Positions 1 to 4,362 are shown, counted from the stretch's first letter. The stretch is DNA of 7,365 nt from JANMEX01 sp031423755 (GCA_031423755.1 JANPGC010000064.1:1-7365), one strand, 5' to 3'. Notes: generated by a model not told the origin, from the letters alone. Program-made: numbers and translations.

Positions 1-261
1 GGGGTGAAAGGCGACAAAAGCGGCGGCGTTAAAGCCGGCGTGCGCTTCATCGAAAACGCCCAGTTCATGAGCCACGTGGCCAACATCGGCGACACGCGCT
101 CGCTGGTCATCCACCCGGCATCCACAACGCACAAGCAACTGACCGACGCGCAGAAGTCCGCCGCGGGAGCAGGGCCGGATGTTGTGCGGCTTTCTGTCGG
201 GATTGAGAGCGTGGCGGATATTATTGGTGATCTGGAGCAGGCGCTGGCGAAGGCGGGGTGA
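1..261 (+). CDS. O-acetylhomoserine sulfhydrylase-type PLP enzyme, C-terminal end (5' truncated)
   Basis: This is the C-terminal 86 residues of a Cys/Met-metabolism PLP-dependent enzyme; the gene starts before the window. The segment SHVANIGDTRSLVIHPASTTH (around residues 23-43 of the visible part) followed by RLSVGIE is the characteristic C-terminal block of this family. It contains the arginine that binds the substrate carboxylate. The IGDTRSLVIHPASTTH wording fits O-acetylhomoserine aminocarboxypropyltransferase (metY/metZ), which makes homocysteine or methionine from O-acetylhomoserine and a sulfur donor in the cytoplasm. Cystathionine gamma-synthase-like relatives cannot be excluded because the PLP-lysine part is missing. 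The gene ends in TGA at 259-261. It is convergent with the minus-strand gene at 446-889. No classical terminator follows directly; the first strong hairpin is at 468-497. Confidence 0.88.
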   Translation, partial: GVKGDKSGGVKAGVRFIENAQFMSHVANIGDTRSLVIHPASTTHKQLTDAQKSAAGAGPDVVRLSVGIESVADIIGDLEQALAKAG

Positions 262-279
262 TCGACCAGTCTCCATTTA

Positions 280-307
280 TTGACACTTTACGAATGCAGC
301 TTATATT
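280..307 (+). promoter_or_regulatory. near-consensus sigma-70-type promoter downstream of the sulfhydrylase gene
   Basis: TTGACA (280-285, 6/6 to consensus) is separated by 16 bp from TATATT (302-307, 5/6 to TATAAT). It is the best housekeeping promoter match in the window and begins 19 bp after the sulfhydrylase stop codon. The predicted start is near 313-316. No convincing protein-coding gene follows on the plus strand before the cupin at 1309, so if active it would drive a non-coding transcript. Transcription has not been shown; this is a motif call. Confidence 0.45.
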
Positions 308-313
308 TTGGTG

Positions 314-505
314 GTGTCATAAAGAGCATCTTGGGCCGTAGCACCTTGGCTATCCCTTCGCCCATTTGGATGGTGGTTCCGCCAAGGGAGCTATCCGCAG
401 GACACGTAAAGGTGGCTTCCGACCCCTTGGGCTAAGGACGCGCTGCTACTGCGGGCACAAAAGATCAGCGCACGGTACCCACGCGGGTGCCGTGCGTTCT
501 TGTTC
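314..505 (+). ncRNA. candidate small RNA of about 190 nt, antisense to the 3' end of the RNase-like gene
   Basis: Seen: a near-consensus promoter (280-307), then a stretch with no convincing plus-strand protein, then a strong hairpin (468-480 with 485-497, loop ACGC) followed by TCTTGTTC. Inside are three complementary segments: CCTTGGC (344-350), GCCAAGGG (381-388) and CCCTTGG (424-430). The middle one can pair with either flank. Inferred: a transcript of about 190 nt whose last 60 nt would be antisense to the 3' end of the minus-strand gene that stops at 446. I do not recognise a known RNA family; it does not look like tmRNA, 6S or SRP RNA. The hairpin also falls in coding sequence of the opposing gene, which weakens the terminator argument. 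Alternatively the region may simply be the sulfhydrylase 3' UTR. Confidence 0.28.
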
Positions 506-889
506 CGCCAACGCTGTCACAATTGACCAGATTCCGCTTGCTTCCCGCGGCTGGCGATATTCAACAATCGCTGTTCCAATTCGTGAGCGGACAGCCATCA
601 CACGCAGCGATTTCCAGCTATGGTCGCCAAAATACACTGGCGTCCCTTGCCGAATGATGCTCGCGACGTAAGTCGCTGTTTCTTCGTATGAAATGAAGCC
701 GGCGGAGCGCATTTCATCGGCATGTTCCGACCAGATATGCTCGATGCCAAAGCCACGGTTTGGTCCTGTATGCCTTCCGCGAAACAGCAGGATTTCACCA
801 GCTGGCATAAACAGCCCCGGAGCGCGCATCTGCTCCAACTTGCCAAATGATGGTGCCCCGCTCGGGTGAAAGACAGGTGTCATTGGCAT
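446..889 (-). CDS. small protein resembling BECR-fold (barnase/EndoU/colicin/RelE-like) RNases
   Basis: A 147-residue soluble protein without signal peptide or membrane segment. The central part follows a pattern I associate, from memory, with the BECR nuclease superfamily used as toxin domains in phage MuF-like and polymorphic-toxin proteins. The pattern is GFGIEHIWSEH (residues 46-56, with H51 and H56), then YVASIIRQGTPVYF (74-87), RVMAVRSRIGTAIVEYR (96-112) and WSIVT (121-125). H51/H56, R101 and the S/T of WSIVT are candidate active-site residues by analogy only. No carrier or delivery domain is fused, so it would be a stand-alone domain. The start is uncertain: ATG 889 and ATG 883 are adjacent and neither has a clear ribosome site. 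After WSIVTA the frame may have slipped (see findings); the alternative C-terminus would end at 465. Antitoxin partner: none recognised. Nuclease class is tentative. Confidence 0.55.
   Translation of the reverse strand: MPMTPVFHPSGAPSFGKLEQMRAPGLFMPAGEILLFRGRHTGPNRGFGIEHIWSEHADEMRSAGFISYEETATYVASIIRQGTPVYFGDHSWKSLRVMAVRSRIGTAIVEYRQPREASGIWSIVTALAEQERTAPAWVPCADLLCPQ
468..505 (+). terminator. strong hairpin, possible (bidirectional) transcription terminator
   Basis: Bases 468-480 pair with 485-497 around a 4-nt loop, giving a 13-bp GC-rich stem with two G-U wobbles (T476-G489 and G468-T497). On the plus strand it is followed by TCTTGTTC, only moderately T-rich. On the minus strand a TTTT run lies about 8 nt beyond the stem. 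It sits between two convergent genes, the right place for a shared terminator, but it overlaps the last codons of the minus-strand gene. The palindrome could therefore partly be a by-product of coding sequence. Confidence 0.4.
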
Positions 890-896
890 TGCAGGT

Positions 897-916
897 CAAC
901 TTGTGGCAACTTGTGA
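897..916. repeat. 10-bp tandem repeat CAACTTGTGG / CAACTTGTGA
   Basis: Two copies of a 10-mer lie head to tail (897-906 and 907-916), differing only in the last base. They sit immediately upstream of the RNase-like gene's start at 889, in its probable 5' untranslated or promoter region. Direct repeats at this place can be regulator half-sites, or slippage products; nothing in the sequence decides this. Confidence 0.5.
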
Positions 917-929
917 TTGCCTTAGCAAG

Positions 930-947
930 ATTGCTTTCGAAAGCAAT
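930..947. promoter_or_regulatory. perfect 18-bp palindrome, candidate operator
   Basis: ATTGCTTTCGAAAGCAAT is a perfect inverted repeat. On the minus strand it directly follows TTGACT (953-948), so it would exactly fill the -35/-10 spacer of a promoter reading toward the RNase-like gene at 889. The corresponding -10 (CTTGCT, 929-924) is poor. A small hairpin, TTGC-CTTA-GCAA, abuts it at 918-929. The palindrome also lies 21 bp beyond the stop of the 968-1198 gene. A weak terminator for that gene is therefore the alternative, but no T-run follows on either strand. Confidence 0.45.
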
Positions 948-967
948 AGTCAAGGATGGTTTGCGCT

Positions 968-1198
968 TTACGCCGCCTGCTGCTCGCGAACGAACTTCTC
1001 GGCTTCGACGGTGACGATCTGAGCCTTGGCAATAAACTTCGGCATGCCTTCGTAAGGGTGGAACTCAAGGAATGGCGCATCGACGAGCAGGACACTTTCG
1101 AGACGTCCTGACGTGCCGACGATCAACTCGCCTTTGTGCACCGACCCGTCAACCATGACGATGGTCACTTTCGCGCGCTTCGTTTCATTGCCGGCCAT
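968..1198 (-). CDS. small conserved protein of unknown function (possibly DUF6812-like)
   Basis: A 76-residue protein starting MAGNETKRAK. The ATG at 1198 is preferred over an in-frame GTG at 1213 because AAGGA (1210-1206 on the minus strand) lies 7 nt upstream of it. The body is beta-rich, with VTIVMVDGSVHKGELIV (about 11-27), then SVLLVDAPFLEFHP and a final AKAQIVTVEA strand. This pattern resembles small ligand-free beta domains such as DUF6812; that assignment is from memory and uncertain. It has no membrane segment, signal peptide or cysteines. It is divergent from the cupin at 1309 and lies 78 bp upstream of the RNase-like gene on the same strand, so co-transcription is possible but interrupted by the palindrome at 930-947. 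No function can be assigned. Confidence 0.75.
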   Translation of the reverse strand: MAGNETKRAKVTIVMVDGSVHKGELIVGTSGRLESVLLVDAPFLEFHPYEGMPKFIAKAQIVTVEAEKFVREQQAA

Positions 1199-1205
1199 GG
1201 GGTGT

Positions 1206-1210
1206 TCCTT
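1206..1210 (-). promoter_or_regulatory. ribosome binding site fixing the start of the 76-residue gene
   Basis: AAGGA on the minus strand, 7 nt before the ATG at 1198. The upstream in-frame GTG at 1213 would include this site in its own coding sequence and has no such site of its own, so the shorter protein is preferred. Confidence 0.6.
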
Positions 1211-1213
1211 CAC

Positions 1214-1257
1214 GTCAAACGGTTTGTTGCAGCCAGCGTTAGCAGCAACAGGTTGAC
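1214..1257. repeat. interrupted inverted repeat in the divergent intergenic region
   Basis: GTCAA (1214-1218) mirrors TTGAC (1253-1257), and TGTTGC (1225-1230) mirrors GCAACA (1245-1250). The arms are thus two nested short inverted repeats between the divergent 76-residue gene and the cupin. TTGAC at 1253-1257 could serve as a -35 for the cupin, but no good -10 lies at the right distance. It could bind a regulator of both genes, or be chance; the arms are short. Confidence 0.25.
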
Positions 1258-1279
1258 CGCGAGTGAAGGAAGCGTGTTG

Positions 1280-1312
1280 ATGGCGGAAATCACAACAGGA
1301 CGAAAGCCATGA
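1280..1312 (+). CDS. possible 10-residue upstream leader ORF overlapping the cupin start
   Basis: ATG at 1280 opens MAEITTGRKP and stops in TGA at 1310-1312. The stop overlaps the cupin start as ATGA, the classical arrangement for translational coupling. AAGGA (1266-1270) lies 9 nt upstream. The cupin has its own good site (AGGA 1297-1300), so the leader is not required. An ORF this short can easily arise by chance. Confidence 0.2.
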   Translation: MAEITTGRKP

Positions 1313-1656
1313 GCATCGAGCATTTGGTCGCGGTCATGCCGCAATCGGCGGAAGCGGAAGTCAGCCGTCCCGATCCTGTCAAGGTGCTGTCGGGCGATCC
1401 CGTGCACACCGCTTGGAATATCGAGGAACGCGACGGGCTCTATTGCGGCGTCTGGCAGTCAACGCCGGGCAAGTGGCGCATTTCCTATGACGAATGGGAG
1501 TATTGCCGCGTTCTTTCCGGGATTTCGGTGGTGACGGAAGACGGCAAAGCGCCGGTGACTGTGCGCGAAGGCGACAGTTTCATCTTGCGTCCGGGCTTCA
1601 AGGGAACGTGGGAAGTGATTGAAACGACCCGCAAGGATTACGTCATTCGACTCTGA
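1309..1656 (+). CDS. cupin-domain protein (Cupin_3 / DUF861 type)
   Basis: A 115-residue single-domain cytoplasmic protein. The cupin barrel spans about residues 40-115: GVWQSTPGKWRIS, then EWEYCRVLSGISVVTEDGKAPVTVREGDSFILRPGF and GTWEVIETTRKDYV. These are the usual blocks of the Cupin_3 family, which includes the EutQ-like and ureidoglycine-aminohydrolase-like cupins. The HxH plus downstream His metal set of the canonical cupin is missing, as is common in this subfamily. Catalysis therefore cannot be predicted, and a ligand-binding or sensing role is equally possible. AGGA (1297-1300) lies 8 nt before the ATG. The gene is convergent with the membrane-protein gene, 21 bp away, and no terminator is visible between them. 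The specific substrate is unknown. Confidence 0.85.
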   Translation: MSIEHLVAVMPQSAEAEVSRPDPVKVLSGDPVHTAWNIEERDGLYCGVWQSTPGKWRISYDEWEYCRVLSGISVVTEDGKAPVTVREGDSFILRPGFKGTWEVIETTRKDYVIRL

Positions 1657-1677
1657 TTCTGCGAGGTTTTCGGCGCG

Positions 1678-2226
1678 TTAATTTTCACCTTCTGAAATGC
1701 GGATATTGGAAGAAAGCGAATCGGCCAACTTTGGGACAAGCCGTTCAGAAAATCCAAAAATATATGCCCAAACGCATAGCTTACCCCAGTCGCTTGATCG
1801 CATTGAAATCTCGCCGAAAGACTCACCTTCCATAATGGATGGGAACAATGACCCGCTCAAAAAATTGCCGATGAATAGAGAAATCATAAACAAGGCGACG
1901 ATACTTCCGAAAATACAAAGCACCAAAGCCTCCAGATATCCACTTCCAAAAAGAAATTTACTTCCAGTATTTCGCAAAGCCATACTCGTGATCATTCCAA
2001 GGACACAGAAGGTGCATGCCAAAGATATAACTGCCATCCAAATCATTCCAAAAAACGGTCGGCAGCCAAGAGTCCTGTAGCCTTCCTGCTGGAAGCAAAT
2101 ATCTTGCCAGAAATAGGCATCCAAGCCGAATGCCTTAAAAACAAAGAAAACAAAAAATGGTGTGAACATCAAAAGGCAAAGAAGTACGATCTTGTTTATT
2201 GCTGACTGCAAATGCCGATAGTTCAT
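1678..2226 (-). CDS. A/T-rich gene for a membrane protein with a GFSERLVP motif
   Basis: A predicted inner-membrane protein of 182 residues from the ATG at 2226. An in-frame GTG at 2262 would give 194 residues and overlap the P450 stop (2256-2258), making translational coupling possible; neither start has a clear ribosome site. Hydrophobic segments lie at about 12-33, 58-83 and 98-125. A Cys-containing loop (C44, C55) lies between the first two. The C-terminal part WAYIFGFSERLVPKLAD (153-169) carries a GFSERxVP motif that I recall from several uncharacterised bacterial membrane proteins, but I can give no function. Base composition is clearly more A/T-rich than the flanking cupin and P450, and the codons include many rare in the neighbours. 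Both suggest horizontal acquisition. The gene is probably real because the ORF is open and has coherent hydrophobic blocks. Confidence 0.65.
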   Translation of the reverse strand: MNYRHLQSAINKIVLLCLLMFTPFFVFFVFKAFGLDAYFWQDICFQQEGYRTLGCRPFFGMIWMAVISLACTFCVLGMITSMALRNTGSKFLFGSGYLEALVLCIFGSIVALFMISLFIGNFLSGSLFPSIMEGESFGEISMRSSDWGKLCVWAYIFGFSERLVPKLADSLSSNIRISEGEN

Positions 2227-2255
2227 GAGACCAGTCTCGTTTGAATATACAAAGC

Positions 2256-3500
2256 TTACCACTCCACCATCAAGTTTTCCAGCCCGTGGAAATGATAACT
2301 GTCGCGGCAGCGAGGTGGTTCGGACAGTCGCAACCCCGGCAACCGCTCAAACAGCACTTTCAGGCTGACCTGCATCTCGAGCCGCGCCAAGGGCGCTCCG
2401 ATGCAGAAATGGATGCCTGCACCGAAGGAGACGTTTTTCTGGTCGGTGCGGCCGGGTCTGAATATTCCAGGGTTTTCAAAAGCCGCCGGATCGCGATTTG
2501 CCGCGCCAAGCAGCAACGCAATCTGGTCGCCGGGTTTCAAGATGACGCCGTTGGCGATCTCTGTTTCACGGCAGGCGAAGCGGGTGAACATGTGAAGCGG
2601 CGCGTCGAAGCGCAGGCACTCTTCCACCGTCGCCGCGCTTGAATTGTCGTCACCGAACAAGGGGCGCAGGTCTTGACCGGACTGAAGCAAGGTCTTCACG
2701 GCGTTCCCGGTCTGATGGACGGTCGCTTCGTGGCCAGCGTTCAACAGCAGGATCGCGGTGGAAACGAGTTCATCCTCCGTGAGCCTCTCACCGTCCGCAC
2801 CCGCCTTCGCCAACAAGGTCAGCAGATCGTCCTTGTCAGTGCCAACCCTTGAGCGGCTTTCTGCACGGATGAACCCGGCAAACTCGCGCGCGGATTTCGC
2901 CGCTTGAAGCTCGTCCTCACGCGTGCGACCGTGCATGTACATCGCGACCATGTCATGTGACCAGGAGACCAGCTGCGCACCCATCGCATGGTCGATGCCG
3001 AGCATGTCTGCGATGATGATCAGCGGAATAGGCGTTGCGTACGCGGGCAGCAGGTCGATCTGTTTCCGCTCTTCAAACCCGTCAGTCAACTGGTGCGAAA
3101 GCACCTCAAGACGCGGGCGCAGCCGCTCGACCTGCCTCGACACGAAGGCGCGGTTGACCAGTGTGCGCAGCCGTGTGTGCACGGGCGGCTCGCGCTCAAG
3201 CAGCGAATGCGCTTCGACCGCGTCAAAATCGGCCACATGCGCACGCGGGCCGGAGGTTTGCGGGGCGGGCGGGCCGTCCGGGTTTTCGCGCCCGAATGCC
3301 CGGTCGCGCAGCAGCCGGTTGACATCATCGAAACCAGCGAAGCTCCATTTGCCGAATTCCTCCCAGTAAAACACCGGGCAGTTTGCGTGCAGAAAAGCGT
3401 AAGCCGGGTAGGGGTTCTGGAAAAATGCTGGATCATGCGGGTCAATGCTGACGCGGCGCGATAAGGCATCAAAACTGAGATAGTCCGGGCGTGATGTCAT
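2256..3500 (-). CDS. cytochrome P450
   Basis: A full-length soluble bacterial P450 (414 residues, no N-terminal anchor). It would perform haem-thiolate monooxygenation in the cytoplasm with electrons from a ferredoxin and reductase, neither of which is encoded here. Landmarks: EPPVHTRLR, the C-helix region (104-112); I-helix LLLNAGHEAT (251-260); ExxR as E294-C-L-R297; FGAGIHFCIGAPLAR haem loop (359-373) with C366 as the haem ligand. The I helix is unusual: the position normally held by the conserved Thr after the acid (AGxE-T) is A259, with a Thr only at 260. The start ATG at 3500 is the only ATG before strong homology, but it lacks a clear ribosome site. A 17-codon ORF ends on it as ATGA. 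The gene is divergent from clpP. The substrate cannot be inferred. Confidence 0.95.
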   Translation of the reverse strand: MTSRPDYLSFDALSRRVSIDPHDPAFFQNPYPAYAFLHANCPVFYWEEFGKWSFAGFDDVNRLLRDRAFGRENPDGPPAPQTSGPRAHVADFDAVEAHSLLEREPPVHTRLRTLVNRAFVSRQVERLRPRLEVLSHQLTDGFEERKQIDLLPAYATPIPLIIIADMLGIDHAMGAQLVSWSHDMVAMYMHGRTREDELQAAKSAREFAGFIRAESRSRVGTDKDDLLTLLAKAGADGERLTEDELVSTAILLLNAGHEATVHQTGNAVKTLLQSGQDLRPLFGDDNSSAATVEECLRFDAPLHMFTRFACRETEIANGVILKPGDQIALLLGAANRDPAAFENPGIFRPGRTDQKNVSFGAGIHFCIGAPLARLEMQVSLKVLFERLPGLRLSEPPRCRDSYHFHGLENLMVEW

Positions 3501-3550
3501 GGCGCGATTTTGTCCAGCAGCGACAATTTCCGCAATGTCTTTTGCGTCAT
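3497..3550 (-). CDS. possible 17-residue leader ORF overlapping the P450 start
   Basis: On the minus strand ATG at 3550 encodes MTQKTLRKLSLLDKIAP and stops in TGA at 3499-3497, overlapping the P450 ATG by ATGA. GGAGGG (3557-3552) lies almost directly against the ATG, closer than an ideal spacing. Because the P450 start itself has no good ribosome site, coupled translation from this short ORF would explain its expression. Chance is possible at this length. Confidence 0.25.
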   Translation of the reverse strand: MTQKTLRKLSLLDKIAP

Positions 3551-3611
3551 GCCCTCCATTTACCCTGTCTTCAATCGACTCATTCAGATTTGCGGCAAAC
3601 CGATTCCCTCA

Positions 3612-3641
3612 CTTGAACTGGCATGCAGGTCGGCCCTATTT
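3612..3641 (+). promoter_or_regulatory. candidate heat-shock (sigma-32/RpoH) promoter of clpP
   Basis: CTTGAAC (3612-3618), then 15 bp, then CCCTATTT (3634-3641). The -35 matches the CTTGAA core. The -10 agrees with the E. coli-type CCCCATnT at 6 of 7 fixed positions and with the CYTATnT form reported for alphaproteobacteria (3635-3641). The predicted start is near 3647-3650, about 66 nt before the clpP ATG at 3715. The same CTTGAACTGG string recurs before lon. Confidence 0.6.
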
Positions 3642-3670
3642 AGATGATTAAATGAATTTTCCTGATTCCC

Positions 3671-3686
3671 CCGCGAGTTTTCGCGG
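3671..3686 (+). other. perfect hairpin in the clpP 5' untranslated region
   Basis: CCGCGA (3671-3676) pairs with TCGCGG (3681-3686) around a GTTT loop, about 20 nt upstream of the clpP ribosome site. A second, tighter GC-rich fold (GCCCG/CGGGC, about 3692-3702) follows. It is not followed by T's, so it is not a terminator. A role in mRNA stability or temperature-dependent translation is possible but unsupported, since the ribosome site itself is not clearly paired. Confidence 0.3.
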
Positions 3687-3704
3687 CAAACAGCCCGCCG
3701 GGCC

Positions 3705-3708
3705 GGAG
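3705..3708 (+). promoter_or_regulatory. ribosome binding site deciding the clpP start
   Basis: GGAG lies 6 nt before the ATG at 3715. The in-frame upstream ATG at 3652 has no such site, and the extra 21 residues it would add are not like the usual N-terminus of rhizobial ClpP (MRNPV...). The start at 3715 is therefore chosen for annotation. Confidence 0.7.
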
Positions 3709-3714
3709 ACCAAT

Positions 3715-4332
3715 ATGAGAAATCCAGTCGAAACCGCGATGAACCTTGTGCCGATGGTCGTCGAGCAAACCAACCGCGGCGAACGGGCCTACGATATTTT
3801 TTCGCGCCTTCTGAAAGAACGCATCATCTTCATCACCGGCCCGATCGAAGACGGCATGGCAACGCTGGTCTGTGCGCAGCTGTTGTTTCTGGAGGCGGAA
3901 AACCCGAAGAAAGAAATCAACATGTACATCAACTCGCCCGGCGGCGTAGTGACGTCCGGCATGGCGATTTACGACACGATGCAATTCATAAAGCCTGCCG
4001 TATCAACGCTGTGCTTCGGCCAAGCCGCCTCAATGGGCTCGCTTTTGCTGGCTGCAGGCCACAAGGACATGCGTTTTGCGCTGCCGAACGCCCGCGTGAT
4101 GGTGCATCAGCCATCCGGCGGCGCGCAGGGTCAGGCGACCGATATTCTGATCCAGGCGCGCGAAATCGAGAATATGAAGCGCCGCCTCAACGAGATCTAC
4201 GTCCATCACACCGGACGCTCGTATGAAGAAATCGAAAACGCTCTCGACCGCGACAATTTCATGACCGCCCAGACAGCCAAGGACTTCGGGTTGATCGACA
4301 AGGTCATTGAATCGCGCGAGCAGGCTGCCTGA
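3715..4332 (+). CDS. clpP: ATP-dependent Clp protease proteolytic subunit ClpP
   Basis: The serine peptidase subunit (family S14) that forms the double heptameric ring and degrades proteins threaded in by ClpX or ClpA. The product from the ATG at 3715 is 205 residues, normal for the family. The catalytic triad is S106 (in GQAASMGS), H131 (in MVHQPSGG) and D180 (in DRDNF). Its 25- and 49-residue spacings equal those of E. coli ClpP. The YINSPGGVVTSGMAIYDTM segment (71-89) forms the oxyanion and handle region. The start is set by GGAG at 3705-3708. An in-frame ATG at 3652 would add 21 residues and is discussed in the findings. A sigma-32-like promoter precedes it. clpX follows 254 bp downstream on the same strand without a convincing terminator, so partial co-transcription is likely. 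Confidence 0.98.
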   Translation: MRNPVETAMNLVPMVVEQTNRGERAYDIFSRLLKERIIFITGPIEDGMATLVCAQLLFLEAENPKKEINMYINSPGGVVTSGMAIYDTMQFIKPAVSTLCFGQAASMGSLLLAAGHKDMRFALPNARVMVHQPSGGAQGQATDILIQAREIENMKRRLNEIYVHHTGRSYEEIENALDRDNFMTAQTAKDFGLIDKVIESREQAA

Positions 4333-4346
4333 GCGCGCTTGCTTTT

Positions 4347-4362
4347 TGCGCCGCGTGGCGCA
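4347..4362. repeat. short inverted repeat after clpP
   Basis: TGCGCC (4347-4352) pairs with GGCGCA (4357-4362) around GCGT, 14 nt after the clpP stop. No T-run follows on the plus strand; the T's (4343-4347) lie on the upstream side. It is not a typical rho-independent terminator, but it could slow 3'-exonuclease decay of clpP mRNA. The rest of the 4333-4586 gap holds only the clpX promoter candidates and ribosome site. Confidence 0.35.

Noticed and set aside
366..671. Plus-strand 101-codon ORF with a CYCGH....H......C zinc-finger-like string
   Set aside because: It lies opposite the RNase-like gene and the candidate hairpin, lacks a ribosome site, and its composition looks like a reverse-frame shadow. 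The cysteine/histidine spacing is probably chance.
598..846. Second minus-strand ORF within the RNase-like gene in another frame
   Set aside because: It has no family-like pattern, while the 446-889 frame shows coherent blocks across the same bases.
1210..1407. Minus-strand 65-codon ORF ending in a hydrophobic stretch
   Set aside because: It mostly overlaps the well-supported cupin gene on the other strand and has no ribosome site; the hydrophobic end comes from the intergenic region.
1697..2080. Plus-strand 127-codon ORF opposite the membrane-protein gene
   Set aside because: It is basic and low in structure-like pattern, whereas the minus strand gives clear alternating hydrophobic segments.
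2923..3464. Plus-strand ORFs opposite the P450
   Set aside because: They are rich in Arg, Ser and Cys, as expected for antisense frames of a GC-rich gene. The P450 has all landmark motifs.
3658..3708. RNA thermometer (FourU or ROSE type) at the clpP ribosome site
   Set aside because: The GGAG is not clearly paired with an upstream U-rich or ROSE-like segment; only a separate 6-bp hairpin is visible.
4347..4362. Hairpin after clpP as a terminator
   Set aside because: No T-run follows on the plus strand, so it is listed only as an inverted repeat.
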